Origin: Actinomycetes bacterium
GTDB lineage: Bacteria; Actinomycetota; Actinomycetes; Actinomycetales; Microbacteriaceae
Assembly (NCBI GenBank): GCA_021779075.1
Contig: JAJYBG010000004.1
Span: forward strand, 1-39,330
DNA: 39,330 nt
Direction of reading: 5' to 3'
This document shows, one piece after another, positions 18,749-28,351 of this stretch (its first letter is position 1; every line of letters starts with the position of its first letter). Under the pieces are notes generated by a model, which had not been told where the DNA came from, searched no databases, and worked only from the letters and a program-made list of their open reading frames with translations. Both the position numbers and the translations under genes were made by a program.

Positions 18749-19267
18749 CTAGACGGTGTCGGGGACGACGTACGGCAGCCCACGCAGCCATGCCGCGAGT
18801 TCGCCCCAGGGCCGACCGGTGGGGAGCTGGCGCAGCAGAGCACGCACCTGAGCCGTCGAGCCGGGCACGGGCAGCACCCGCGTGGGCGCCTTGCGGGCGA
18901 GCGCGCCGAACCACCAGTGCCGCCAGGTGCCCTCGACGGTCTCCGGTTCCAGCACGAGGTAGTAGTCGGGCATCACGGTCGCCCCCGACTGCAGCGCGGC
19001 AGCGGCCGTCTCGGCCTCGAGGCTCAGCGTCTCGAGCGAGACCAGATCGTCGTAGAACTCGACCCAGGCCGCCGCGACATGCAGCAGCGGATCGGCATCG
19101 CTGACGAAGTACGACGCGTGCGAGCGGCTGATGCGGCTGACGAGTTCGGACGCTCCCGCGGCGGCGAACTCGACGGCCTCGACGTTGCGCAGGGCTGCGA
19201 GGCCCTTGAGCACCTCGGCCGAGCTATCGCCCACGAGGGAGACAACGGTTCCATTCGATGTGACCAT
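18749..19267 (-). CDS. Conserved hypothetical protein
   Basis: Continuous ORF MVTSNGTVVSLVGDSSAEVLKGLAALRNVEAVEFAAAG...; in-gap position; no family recognised. Confidence 0.6.
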   Translation of the reverse strand: MVTSNGTVVSLVGDSSAEVLKGLAALRNVEAVEFAAAGASELVSRISRSHASYFVSDADPLLHVAAAWVEFYDDLVSLETLSLEAETAAAALQSGATVMPDYYLVLEPETVEGTWRHWWFGALARKAPTRVLPVPGSTAQVRALLRQLPTGRPWGELAAWLRGLPYVVPDTV

Positions 19268-19336
19268 GATCGAGCTTATGTCGCACGCTGCCGCAGCACG
19301 GGCGCTGCTGAGCCTGGCATGCGACCGCTCCGCGAC

Positions 19337-20722
19337 TCAGTGCGCGCTCACGGGCTGCGGCACGCGCACGAGCTTCTTGTTGGCGAACTCGCTCATCCCG
19401 TACTTGCCGAGCTCACGACCGACGCCGGAGCGCTTCACCCCGCCGAACGGCAGCTCGGCCGAACTCCCCGTGACCGCGTTGATCCACACCATCCCGGTCT
19501 CCAGATCGTCAGCCAGGTCGCGAGCGAGGTCGAGGTTCTTCGTGAAGATGCTGCTGCCCAGGCCGAACGGCGAGGAATTCGCCAACTGGACCGCCGCCTG
19601 CGGCGACGGCACGCGGTACACCGTCGCAACCGGGCCGAACAACTCCTCAGAGAACGCGCGCATCTCGGGGGTGACGCCGGTGAGCACCCCAGGTGCGTAA
19701 TAAGCGCTGCCGCCGGTCGGTTGTGGTGCCGAGTGCAATTCAGCGCCCTTGTCGACCGCGTCCTTGACGATCTCGCCGAGATCCTCGGCGGCCTGCGCAG
19801 AGGAGAGCGGCCCGATCAGGGTGGCGGGATCCGCGGGGTCGCCGGTGGAAATCTGCGTCATCGCCCCGATGAACTTCTGGGTGAATTCGTCGTACACGGA
19901 ATCGACGACGATGAACCGCTTCGACGCGGTGCACGCCTGCCCGGCGTTCAGCACCCGGCCCATCACGGCCTCCTGGACCGCGGCGTCGATATCGGCGTCT
20001 TCGAGCACGATGAACGGATCGGATCCGCCGAGTTCGAGCACGTAGCGCTTCATGTGGCGTCCGGCGACCTCGCCGACCGCCGAGCCCGCCTTCTCCGACC
20101 CGGTGAGGGAGACGCCCTGCACGCGCGGGTCGGCGATGACCTCGGCGACCTGACGGCTGTCGATGAACGCGTTGATGTAGGCGTCGGTCGGGATGCCGGC
20201 GTCGTGCAGCAGCTTCTCCATAGCGAGGGCGGATTGCGGGCAGTTGCGCGCATGCTTGAGGACGATGGTGTTGCCGAGAGCCAGGTTGGGGGCGGCGAAT
20301 CTGGCCACCTGGTAGTAGGGGAAGTTCCACGGCATGACGCCAAGGACGACGCCGATCGGCTCGGTGCGGACGACGGCCTCGCCGCCGCCGACAGCGTCAA
20401 GAACCTCGTCGGCGAGGAACTTCGCCGCGTTCTCGGCGTAGTACTGGAAGATCGATGCGACGATCATCACCTCGCCCTGGGCCTGCATCAGCGGCTTGCC
20501 CATCTCGAGGGTGAGCAGCCGCGCCAGTTCGTCGATGCGCTCGGTGCACAACTGCGCGGCGCGTGCCAGTGCTGCGGTGCGCTGAGTCAACGGCGTCTTC
20601 CGCCACGACAGGTACGCAGTGTGGGCCCGATCGAGGATCGTGTCGACCTCGCGGTCGCTGATGACCGGGAACTCGGCGAGTGCTTCGCCGGTCGCCGGAT
20701 TGATGGTGGCGTATGCGCTCAC
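19337..20722 (-). CDS. NAD(P)-dependent aldehyde dehydrogenase, succinate-semialdehyde dehydrogenase-like
   Basis: VMPWNFPYYQVARFAAPNLALGNTIVLKHA, GVSLTGSEKAG, LELGGSDPFIVLEDADID, NAGQACTASKRFIV. Confidence 0.92.
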   Translation of the reverse strand: MSAYATINPATGEALAEFPVISDREVDTILDRAHTAYLSWRKTPLTQRTAALARAAQLCTERIDELARLLTLEMGKPLMQAQGEVMIVASIFQYYAENAAKFLADEVLDAVGGGEAVVRTEPIGVVLGVMPWNFPYYQVARFAAPNLALGNTIVLKHARNCPQSALAMEKLLHDAGIPTDAYINAFIDSRQVAEVIADPRVQGVSLTGSEKAGSAVGEVAGRHMKRYVLELGGSDPFIVLEDADIDAAVQEAVMGRVLNAGQACTASKRFIVVDSVYDEFTQKFIGAMTQISTGDPADPATLIGPLSSAQAAEDLGEIVKDAVDKGAELHSAPQPTGGSAYYAPGVLTGVTPEMRAFSEELFGPVATVYRVPSPQAAVQLANSSPFGLGSSIFTKNLDLARDLADDLETGMVWINAVTGSSAELPFGGVKRSGVGRELGKYGMSEFANKKLVRVPQPVSAH

Positions 20723-21139
20723 TAGTTCCGTCTCCTTGCTCCATTGCCAGGGTCAGTGCGTGTTCCGTGCGCTCGCGCGGACACAATGCCGCAACTGCTC
20801 GTCTGCCTTCACAAGCTGCCACCGGTGGGGGCGGATGTCAATGGGCCGACGAGACTCACGGCGGATGCCCACGATACGTCTGCGGTGCCTCCGATGAGGC
20901 TGCCCGCAAAGCGGTGAATGCTCACGGCGCGGAAAGCGGGTCGTCGCCGACCATGGCGAAGCACGACCGGTGGAGCGCTGAGCGCTCCCGCGCCGCTCGT
21001 GAGCCGAGCCTCCCGTCCTCAGTTCCGCCGCCCCATTGCGCCCATTGCGGTGGGCCCGACGCGGGCATAGCGTGGAGGCATGTCCTGGCCAGTAGCGCCG
21101 GGAGCTCGCTATGACGACGATGTCGAAGGAGAGATTGCC

Positions 21140-22255
21140 ATGAAGACCAAAGCGGCCGTGAACTGGGGCGTCGGCCAGGACTGGAAGATCGAAGAGCTCG
21201 AGCTCGACGATCCTAAGCGCGGCGAGGTGCTCGTCAAGCTCGCCGCATCCGGGTTGTGCCACTCGGACGAGCACATCCTCACCGGGGACATGCCGGTGCC
21301 GGGCTACCCGTACATCGGCGGCCACGAGGGCGCGGGCGTCGTCGAGAAGGTCGGCCCGGGCGTGGAGAACCTCAAGGTCGGCGATCATGTCGTGCTGAGC
21401 TTCATCCCCGCGTGCGGCCGGTGCAAGATGTGCTCCACGGGCCACCAGAACCTGTGCGATCTCGGCGCGGGGATCCTCGAGGGTCTGCAGATCACCGACG
21501 GAACCTCCCGGCACCACGTCAAGGGCGATGACGCCCGGCTGATGTGCGTGCTCGGCACCTTCGCCCCGTACACGGTCGTGAACGAGGCATCCGCCGTGAA
21601 GATCGACGACGACATCTCGCTCGAGTTGGCGGCGCTCGTCGGGTGCGGTGTGACGACCGGCTGGGGATCAGCGGTCAACAGCGCGGAAGTGAAGCCGGGC
21701 GACGTGGTGGTCGTCGTCGGCGTGGGCGGGATCGGCTCCAACGCGGTGCAGGGCGCCCGGATCGCCGGGGCGAAGTACATCGTCGCGGTCGACCCGGTGG
21801 AGTTCAAGCGCGAGAACGCGCAGTCGCTGGGCGCTACCCACACCGCCGCGAGCATCGAGGAGGCCATGCCTCTCGTGCAGCAGCTCACCCGTGGTGCGAT
21901 GGCCGATGCGGTCATCTACACGGCAGGGGTCGTGGAGGGCGCACTGATCGCGGGCATCATGGCGCTGACCACGAAGGGCGGCATCGCGGTGGTCACCGGC
22001 ATCAGCCCGGCCGCCGACATGAGCGTGAACATGTCGCTGTTCGATCTGACGCTTTCGCAGAAGCGGCTGCAGGGCTCACTGTTCGGTTCGGCCAACCCGC
22101 GCGCCGACATCCCGCGCCTGCTCAGCCTCTACCAGAACGGGCAGCTCAAGCTCGACGAGCTGGTCACCAAGACCTACAGCCTTGAGGACATCAACCAGGG
22201 CTATCAGGACATGCGTGACGGCAAGAACATCCGCGGCGTGGTCGTCTACAACTGA
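21140..22255 (+). CDS. NDMA-dependent-type zinc alcohol dehydrogenase (MDR superfamily)
   Basis: ATG at 21140; GLCHSDEHILTGDMP, GGHEGAGVVEKVGPGV, PACGRCKMCSTGHQNLC, GVGGIGSNAVQGARIAGA. Confidence 0.9.
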   Translation: MKTKAAVNWGVGQDWKIEELELDDPKRGEVLVKLAASGLCHSDEHILTGDMPVPGYPYIGGHEGAGVVEKVGPGVENLKVGDHVVLSFIPACGRCKMCSTGHQNLCDLGAGILEGLQITDGTSRHHVKGDDARLMCVLGTFAPYTVVNEASAVKIDDDISLELAALVGCGVTTGWGSAVNSAEVKPGDVVVVVGVGGIGSNAVQGARIAGAKYIVAVDPVEFKRENAQSLGATHTAASIEEAMPLVQQLTRGAMADAVIYTAGVVEGALIAGIMALTTKGGIAVVTGISPAADMSVNMSLFDLTLSQKRLQGSLFGSANPRADIPRLLSLYQNGQLKLDELVTKTYSLEDINQGYQDMRDGKNIRGVVVYN

Positions 22256-22256
22256 C

Positions 22257-23291
22257 GTGACCTCGCCCCACGGGATCGCCGCGACTCCACCCGGCGGGGT
22301 CGCGGCGATCCTCACTCCGGCGACGCTCGCCGCCTTCGATGCGGCTGTGATCGGTCGTCGTCCGGAAACCGAGGTGCTCCTGGCCGCACTCGCGGCGGGC
22401 CGCCACATCGTTCTGGAAGGCCCGCCGGGCACCGGCAAGTCCACCTTGCTGCGCACGCTCGCGGACGCCGCCGGCATCGGCCTGGTGTTCGTGGAGGGCA
22501 GCGCCGAGTTGACCCCGGGTCGGCTCGTGGGCAGCCACGACCCGAGTCGGCTGCTCGCCGAGGGCTACCGCGATGAGAACTTCCTCGACGGCCCGCTCGT
22601 GCAGGCGATGCGGACCGGCGCGCTGCTGTATCTGGAGGAGCTCAACCGCGTCCCCGAGGAGACCATCAACGTCCTGATCACGGTCATGAGCGAGGGCGAG
22701 TTGCATGTTCCGCGCCTCGGCCTCGTGCGGGCGGCGCCGGGGTTCGCTCTCGTCGCCGCGATGAACCCATTCGACGCGGTCGGCACGGCTCGGATCTCCG
22801 CGGCCGTCTACGACCGCACCTGCCGCATCCGGATGGACTACCAGAGCGCGGCGGATGAGGAACGCGTGGTCGAGCGCGCCGTCCACGCCGGCGGTGCCGC
22901 CGCGGTGCCCGACGGGAGTCGGCAGCCGCTCGATGTCGGCCGGGTGGTCGCGCTCGTGCGCGCGACCCGCAGCCACCCCGACGTCCGCATCGGTTCGTCG
23001 GTGCGCGGTGCCATCGACATGATGCTCGTCGCCGACCGGCTCGCCGAGTTGCGCGGCGCGGCCGCAACGGATGCCGGCGTCAGTCTGGATGCCGCCCTCG
23101 CCGCGCTGACCGGACGCATCCGGGTGCAGGAGAGCAGCGAGCGCAGCGCTGAGGAGATCATCACCGAGCTGTGGCATCGCGTCTACGACCCGGCCGTCGC
23201 GCCGCAGCCGGGAGCGGACGCGGGGGCGGAACCGGGAAAAGCGCGCGGGGCGACCGGCCCCGACCGACCGGCGCCCCTCGCAACGAGCTGA
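22257..23291 (+). CDS. MoxR-type AAA+ ATPase
   Basis: GTG start one base after the ADH stop; Walker A GPPGTGKST, Walker B LLYLEELNRVPEETINVLI, sensor VAAMNPFD. Confidence 0.88.
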   Translation: MTSPHGIAATPPGGVAAILTPATLAAFDAAVIGRRPETEVLLAALAAGRHIVLEGPPGTGKSTLLRTLADAAGIGLVFVEGSAELTPGRLVGSHDPSRLLAEGYRDENFLDGPLVQAMRTGALLYLEELNRVPEETINVLITVMSEGELHVPRLGLVRAAPGFALVAAMNPFDAVGTARISAAVYDRTCRIRMDYQSAADEERVVERAVHAGGAAAVPDGSRQPLDVGRVVALVRATRSHPDVRIGSSVRGAIDMMLVADRLAELRGAAATDAGVSLDAALAALTGRIRVQESSERSAEEIITELWHRVYDPAVAPQPGADAGAEPGKARGATGPDRPAPLATS

Positions 23292-24214
23292 GCCCCGACC
23301 CGCAGCCGCGCGCCGAGCAGGGCGACCAGCCGCGTGTCTCCACGGGCCGTCACCTGCTCAAGGCGATAGCGGGGTTCGAGGAGGTGTCCCCGCAGGTGGG
23401 GATGCTCGACGAACAGGCCCTCAGCGCCCTCGAGCGACGGGACCCGGATGCTGCGCTGACCCTGCTCGCGGAGATGAGCGGCGCCACTGACGAGCGGCTG
23501 CGACGCCTGGCGCGGGCGCTGTCGGGCCGGGTCATGGTCCGCGCGGCGTCGCCGCGCGGCGCACCACGGCCCGGCGCAGGGCGCATCCGGTCGCGGCGCT
23601 GGGAGCCGGGCGTGGACGTGGACGTGGATGCGAGCCTGGACGAGCTCATGGTCTCGAACCTCGCCGGGCGGGCCGCTGACCCGGCCGGGCTGCGCGGACC
23701 CGGCTGGGTCCGGTCCGCGACCGCGATCAGTAGCGTGCTGGACCGGTCCGGATCGATGGGCGGCGCAAGGCTGGCCACGGCGGCGGTGGCCGCGGCGGCG
23801 GTGGCGCTGCGAGACATCGAGGACTACAGCGTCATCGCCTTCGGCTCGGCCGTGCGCGTCGTCAAGGCGCAGCGCCAGCCGCGCTCCGTGGAGAGCGTCG
23901 TGGGCGACCTGCTGAGCCTGCGCGGCCACGGCCGCACCGATCTGGCCGCCGCGCTGCGAGCCGCCGCGCGCGAACTGTCGGACTCGGCCGCATCACGGCG
24001 GATCGTTCTGCTGCTCTCGGACGGGCGCGCCACCACCGGGGACGACCCGCTTCCGGCAGCGCGCGCACTGGACGAGCTGCTGGTGCTGGCGCCGGTCGGG
24101 CCGGACGAGTCCGGTGCGCAGGCGCGCGCACTGGCGCGGGCGGTCGGCGGTCGGGTGGCGGAGGTGACCGGACCGAGCGCTGTCCCTGCCGCGATCGCCG
24201 CCCTCTGGCCGTGA
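23171..24214 (+). CDS. VWA-domain protein partner of MoxR (start uncertain; overlaps the MoxR 3' end)
   Basis: MIDAS-type DRSGSMGG, DYSVIAFGSAV, GRTDLAAALRAA, RRIVLLLSDGRATTGDDP. Confidence 0.8.
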   Translation: MASRLRPGRRAAAGSGRGGGTGKSARGDRPRPTGAPRNELSPDPQPRAEQGDQPRVSTGRHLLKAIAGFEEVSPQVGMLDEQALSALERRDPDAALTLLAEMSGATDERLRRLARALSGRVMVRAASPRGAPRPGAGRIRSRRWEPGVDVDVDASLDELMVSNLAGRAADPAGLRGPGWVRSATAISSVLDRSGSMGGARLATAAVAAAAVALRDIEDYSVIAFGSAVRVVKAQRQPRSVESVVGDLLSLRGHGRTDLAAALRAAARELSDSAASRRIVLLLSDGRATTGDDPLPAARALDELLVLAPVGPDESGAQARALARAVGGRVAEVTGPSAVPAAIAALWP

Positions 24215-24264
24215 CGTCAGCGCGTGAGGCGTCGAGCCGGCCCGACCCGTCCTGCGGTGGCGAT

Positions 24265-24640
24265 GCCGCGGGCTCGGAAAGCGATCGGGCCGCCCGCGGC
24301 CGGCCCTTCGCGGCCGATAGCCGCAGGCAGTGAAACACACTCTCCGCCGCAGCAAGCGTGCGGCAGATGGCCCAGACCCCGAAACGCACCCATCTGATCG
24401 ATGAAGCGGACCATCTCGTCGCGGGGCGGTCGAGCTCCGCGGCGAAAACGCCGACGCCGCCCGCAGTATCTCGTTCGCCCGCTTGAGCTCCGCGTTCTCC
24501 TGCTTCAACCGCTTCACCTCAGCATGCTCGATCGAGGTCACTCCCGGCCGCTCGCCCGCGTCGACCTCGAAGCGGCGCCGCCACTTCTGTCGACGGCGCT
24601 CGAAAACTGGAAACCACCGGTGAAGGGCCCCGCGGAGAGC
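24265..24640 (-). pseudogene. IS3-family transposase remnant (orfA end plus orfB start, frameshifted)
   Basis: WRRRFEVDAGERPGVTSIEHAEVKRLKQENAELKRANEILRAASAF, then in other frames MVRFIDQ and RFGVWAICRTLAAAE; no single intact frame. Confidence 0.75.
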
Positions 24641-24645
24641 CGCTG

Positions 24646-25002
24646 TCACGCCCCGATCTTGTGCTCCGCGAGGAGCAGCTGCACGGCCTCGCGGACGAGT
24701 TCGCTCTGCTTCTTGCCCGTCTGTTCCTCGAGCTGCTTGAATGCGGCGAAGTCGGCCTCAGCCAGCCGCCCCCGCACGGTGGGAGAGGCTCCCTTGGGGT
24801 GCTCGCCGAGTCGTGTACGCCCGGCACGCCGCAGCACGGCGTCCAGCGCCGCCTCGCTGCCGTACTCGCGCAACATGAGTGCGCGGCCGCGCCCGGCCGC
24901 TTCGGCGCCGGTTGCGATGTCCGTCACCTTCGGCATCGGGGTCGAGGGGTCGGTCAGCCACGCGGCCAGCGCGTCGTAGTCGGTGTCCTTGGGGTCAGCC
25001 AT
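24646..25002 (-). CDS. Ribbon-helix-helix-type antitoxin-like protein
   Basis: ATG at 25002; C-terminus SPTVRGRLAEADFAAFKQLEEQTGKKQSELVREAVQLLLAEHK is RHH-like; 8-bp overlap with the upstream small ORF. Confidence 0.6.
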   Translation of the reverse strand: MADPKDTDYDALAAWLTDPSTPMPKVTDIATGAEAAGRGRALMLREYGSEAALDAVLRRAGRTRLGEHPKGASPTVRGRLAEADFAAFKQLEEQTGKKQSELVREAVQLLLAEHKIGA

Positions 25003-25273
25003 TGGGGTTCTCCTCTCGGTGTCGGCGGAACTTCGGGCCAAGCTCCATCGTGTGAAATACAAGGGCTTCGCGGCCGTCTGAGAACACTTCCACCAGGATC
25101 TCGATTTCGCGGTCGGTCTGCGGGTGCGGGTGCCCGATGTAGAGCCATACGTCACCGCTGGCGGAGCCTTCATCCGGCAGCTTGGCGGAGTACGTCGCGT
25201 GAACGACGGCGTACACCTGGTCGTCGCGTGGGATGCCATGCTTCTCGGTTGAGTCGGTCCACCCGGGCGTCAC
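24995..25273 (-). CDS. Small toxin-like protein upstream of an RHH antitoxin
   Basis: GTG at 25273; TDSTEKHGIPRDDQVYAVVHATYSA...DREIEILVEVFSDGREALVFHTMELGPKFRR; toxin-first two-gene layout. Confidence 0.55.
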   Translation of the reverse strand: MTPGWTDSTEKHGIPRDDQVYAVVHATYSAKLPDEGSASGDVWLYIGHPHPQTDREIEILVEVFSDGREALVFHTMELGPKFRRHREENPNG

Positions 25274-25449
25274 GCCCTCATGCTATCATGTAGCCGTCAT
25301 TGGTGGATACTAAATGTGTAGCCGATAACCGCTGCTGTGTCAGTTTGAAGTTACTCCGACCACAAGGGGCCGCCGGGCTCCCACGAAAGAGACCTACGTC
25401 GGGCTGTCTCAGATGGTGACGTCCCGCTGAGTGGATGCTCCTATTGCTG

Positions 25450-26550
25450 TCAAGGGCAAGGTGGAGGGGTGATTTGGTCGAGGGCGGTGTGTGCTTGGCG
25501 CTCGAGCGTGGTGTCGCCGCGGGTGCCGACCTCGAGGCGGCGGAGCTTCTGGTAGGGGGCTCCGAGGGTCGCGGCGAGGACCGTGATCGGGATGCCGAGG
25601 GCTTGGCGGCGTTGACGAAGGACCAGGCCTGTTGGTGTCTCGGGTGAGGGGTGGGTGAGGGTGTGGAAGATCTCGTTCGCGATGTGCCGTTTCAGGCAGC
25701 GGATGATGTCGCGGTCAGAGAGCCCCTCGGCTCGACGCCGGGCGAAGTACTCCTCCGTTCGGGGCTCTTGGTGTCGCATCCGCAGGAGCACGATGCGGTA
25801 GAGGGCGCTGTTCGCTTGCCGGTTCCCACCTCGAGAGAGGCGGTGTCGGATGCGTTGCCCTGATGAGGCGGGGATCGGGGCGGCACCGCAGAGGGATGCG
25901 AACGCGGCCTTGGAGGTGAGTCTTTCGGGGTTGTCTCCGGCGGCGGTCAGGATGGTCGCCGCGACGACGACACCGACGCCGCTGAGGGCGAGGAGTGCCG
26001 GGTTGACGGCTCGGACGAGGGCATCGAGTTGCGCGTCGATGATCGTGAGCTCGTTGCGGAGAAGCGTGTGTCGGATCGCGAGCCGCTTCAACGTCTGCCG
26101 GGCGACGGAGTCAGGATCGGAGCCGCCTGAAGGCCTGGTCCGGTTCAAGACGGCGACAAGTTTCGTCTTGTCCAGTGCCCGGTAGTCCTGGCGAACCCGG
26201 TCGGGTGCGGTGATCAGGAGGCCGTGGATTTGGTTCATGGTCTGCGACCGGGCCTTGACCGCGGAATGGCGTTCGCTCATCAGAATCCGAAGCGATTCCA
26301 CGCCCCCGTCACCCCGTTTCGGAGTCGCCGTCTGGGTGCCGGCGATGACCCCCAGCGCGGCTTGGTGGGCATCGATCGGGTCGGACTTCCCTTTGAGCCT
26401 GCGATGCTGCCTGTTCGGGCGGGCGATCTCCATGGCAGTGATTCCCGCAATCGCGAGGGCGCGAGCGATGCCGGCGCCGTAGGAGCCGGTGCCCTCGACG
26501 CCGACACGCTCGACGGTCTCGTGCTCCTGGAAGAACGCGACGACAGGGCG
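25450..26550 (-). pseudogene. IS110-family transposase lacking its N-terminus
   Basis: ETVERVGVEGTGSYGAGIARAL, RPNRQHRRLKGKSDPIDAHQAA, LSGVGVVVAATILTAAGD, FASLCGAAPIPASSGQRIRHRLSRGGNRQANSALY. The usual N-terminal DxHK segment is replaced by unrelated sequence; 5' limit approximate. Confidence 0.82.
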
Positions 26551-26611
26551 CCGATCCAAGTAACGATGACTTTTGGGGACCAGAACGCCGGGGGCCCGGA
26601 AAAGACGAAGC

Positions 26612-26645
26612 CCTGGTGAGAAACATGCTCTCACCAGGATTTTTT
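26612..26645. terminator. Intrinsic terminator-like hairpin beside tRNA-Pro
   Basis: CCTGGTGAG (26612-26620) pairs with CTCACCAGG (26630-26638), followed by ATTTTTT on the + strand; minus-strand side is also T-rich (GCTTCGTCTTTT). Confidence 0.6.
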
Positions 26646-26646
26646 G

Positions 26647-26720
26647 TCGGGCTGACAGGATTTGAACCTGCGACCCCATGACCCCCAGTCATGTGCGCTA
26701 CCAAGCTGCGCCACAGCCCG
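26647..26720 (-). tRNA. tRNA-Pro (anticodon GGG)
   Basis: Minus strand CGGGCTGTGGCGCAGCTTGGTAGCGCACATGACTGGGGGTCATGGGGTCGCAGGTTCAAATCCTGTCAGCCCGA: paired acceptor (CGGGCTG/CAGCCCG), anticodon stem CATGA/TCATG, loop CTGGGGG, TPsiC loop GTTCAAATC. Confidence 0.92.
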
Positions 26721-26910
26721 TGACGTTCGATATTCAGTTGTGTCGGGCCGACTGGAAAGGGCCTAAACCCCTTATCCCCCAGGCGTCCAAACTGCTCGAT
26801 CTGGCATTGATCCCGCGTGGTTCTGCGGCTCAAGTCATGCCGAGCGCGTCACGAGATGCATGGTTTCCATGGTTTTGGTCCCCTTTTTGGTCCCCGCACC
26901 GGGGACGTGA

Positions 26911-26925
26911 CCCCAAGCAGGGAAC
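26911..26925. repeat. Left target-site duplication of the IS481-type element
   Basis: CCCCAAGCAGGGAAC, identical to 28352-28366. Confidence 0.88.
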
Positions 26926-28351
26926 TGTGATGTCGCAGGACATCGGTGACGGTTCTGTGTCAGGACATCGGTGACACTTCCGGGGTGTCTGGTGGTGACA
27001 CTTCTGCCGTTCTGATTGGTGGGTGAGCAAAAACGAGCCTGTCGATCCCCGTGTCCGTCTTGCGATCGCCCAGTGGCCGCCGGACGCGCCACGAGGTGCG
27101 GTGACGACGTTCTGCGCTGAGCACTCGGTCTCGAGGAAGACGTTCTACGAGATCCGGAAACGCGTCGCCGCCGATGGGCCTGCGGCGGCGTTGGAGCCAC
27201 GCTCAAGGCGTCCGAAGAGCAGCCCGACGACGATCGCCGATGAGGTGAAGCAGCAAGCACTCGGGGTGCGGGCCGCGCTGGAGCAGTCGGGGCTGGATCA
27301 CGGTCCGATCAGCGTGCATGAGAAGCTGCGCGCCCTCGGGATGACCGCCCCGTCCCCGGCGTCGCTGGCGCGGGTCTTCCGTGACGCAGGCGTCGCGAGG
27401 TTGGAGCCAAAGAAGAAGCCTCGGGCCGCGTGGCGCCGGTTCGTGTATCCGGCGCCGAACGCGTGCTGGCAGCTGGATGCGACCGAATATGTCCTGACCG
27501 GTGGGCGCAAGTGCGTGATCTTCCAACTCATCGATGATCACGCCCGCTACGCCGTCGCCTCCCACGTCGCGGGGTCCGAGACCGCCGAAGCGGCTGTGAT
27601 GGTCGTGAAGAAGGGCATCAACGCGCACGGGGTCCCGCAGCGGCTTCTCAGCGACAACGGCCTCGCGCTCAACCCCTCCCGACGTGGGGTGATCGGTCAA
27701 CTCACCGCGTATGTCACCTCTCTCGGAGTCGAGGCGATCACCGGGAAACCATACAAGCCGACCACGCAGGGCAAGAACGAACGCTTCCATCAGACCCTGT
27801 TCCGCTTCCTCGATAAGCAGCCTCTCGCCGAGACGATCGAGCAACTTCAGGAGCAGGTCGACCAGTTCGACATCATCTACAACACGCAGCGTCCGCACCA
27901 GGGCCTACCCGGCAGGATCACACCGCAGCAGGCATGGGAAGCGACACGGAAGGCCGACCCGCCCCGGCCTCGCCCCGACAACACGCAGCGGCCACTGCCA
28001 CGGCACGCTCCCGCGACCACCATGCACGGTCGGGCCGCCGACGAGGTGCGTGTCGCACGGATCCGCGGCAACGGGACCGTCAAAGCACGCGGCGTGTTGT
28101 TCCAGACCAGCAGCACCCTCGCCGGGCAGAGCGCCTATGTCGTTTACGAACAGGACACCGTGCTGTTCTTCGACGACGCCGGCACCCTGATCATCGAACA
28201 CTCCTGGCCCGATCCCGGCATCAGATACGTCGGCAACGGGAAACCCCGAGGCCGACGACCCCAAACCCTCTAACCGTCACCGATGTCCAGACACAGGAAG
28301 TGTCACCGATGTCCAGATACAGTTTCGTCACCGATGCCCCGAGACATCACA
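26926..28351 (+). mobile_element. Apparently intact IS481-type insertion sequence, 1426 bp
   Basis: Imperfect terminal inverted repeats: left TGTGATGTCGCAGGACATCGGTGACGGTTCTGTGTCAGG; right (reverse complement) TGTGATGTCTCGGGGCATCGGTGACGAAACTGTATCTGG; exact 15-bp flanking duplication. Confidence 0.88.
27023..28273 (+). CDS. IS481-type DDE transposase
   Basis: GTG start; N-terminal HTH; ACWQLDATEYVLTGGRKCVIFQLIDDHARY, LSDNGLALNPSRRG, KPTTQGKNERFHQTL (DDE core). Confidence 0.9.
   Translation: MSKNEPVDPRVRLAIAQWPPDAPRGAVTTFCAEHSVSRKTFYEIRKRVAADGPAAALEPRSRRPKSSPTTIADEVKQQALGVRAALEQSGLDHGPISVHEKLRALGMTAPSPASLARVFRDAGVARLEPKKKPRAAWRRFVYPAPNACWQLDATEYVLTGGRKCVIFQLIDDHARYAVASHVAGSETAEAAVMVVKKGINAHGVPQRLLSDNGLALNPSRRGVIGQLTAYVTSLGVEAITGKPYKPTTQGKNERFHQTLFRFLDKQPLAETIEQLQEQVDQFDIIYNTQRPHQGLPGRITPQQAWEATRKADPPRPRPDNTQRPLPRHAPATTMHGRAADEVRVARIRGNGTVKARGVLFQTSSTLAGQSAYVVYEQDTVLFFDDAGTLIIEHSWPDPGIRYVGNGKPRGRRPQTL

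Noticed and set aside
20761-20785. TGTTCCGTGCGCTCGCGCGGACACA as an operator upstream of the aldehyde dehydrogenase
   Set aside because: The arms match only with a bulge and the sequence is GC-rich; not distinguishable from chance.
26835-27260. Minus ORF ending GTKKGTKTMETMHLVTRSA, resembling a phage integrase C-terminus once the IS481 element is removed
   Set aside because: Only a short tail; upstream continuity is not recognisable as a tyrosine recombinase, and it lies on the 5' side of the tRNA, the wrong side for a standard tRNA integration.
26926-28351. Repeated ACATCGGTGAC motifs as a possible CRISPR or iteron array
   Set aside because: They sit only at the IS ends in inverted orientation and are explained as terminal/subterminal transposase sites.
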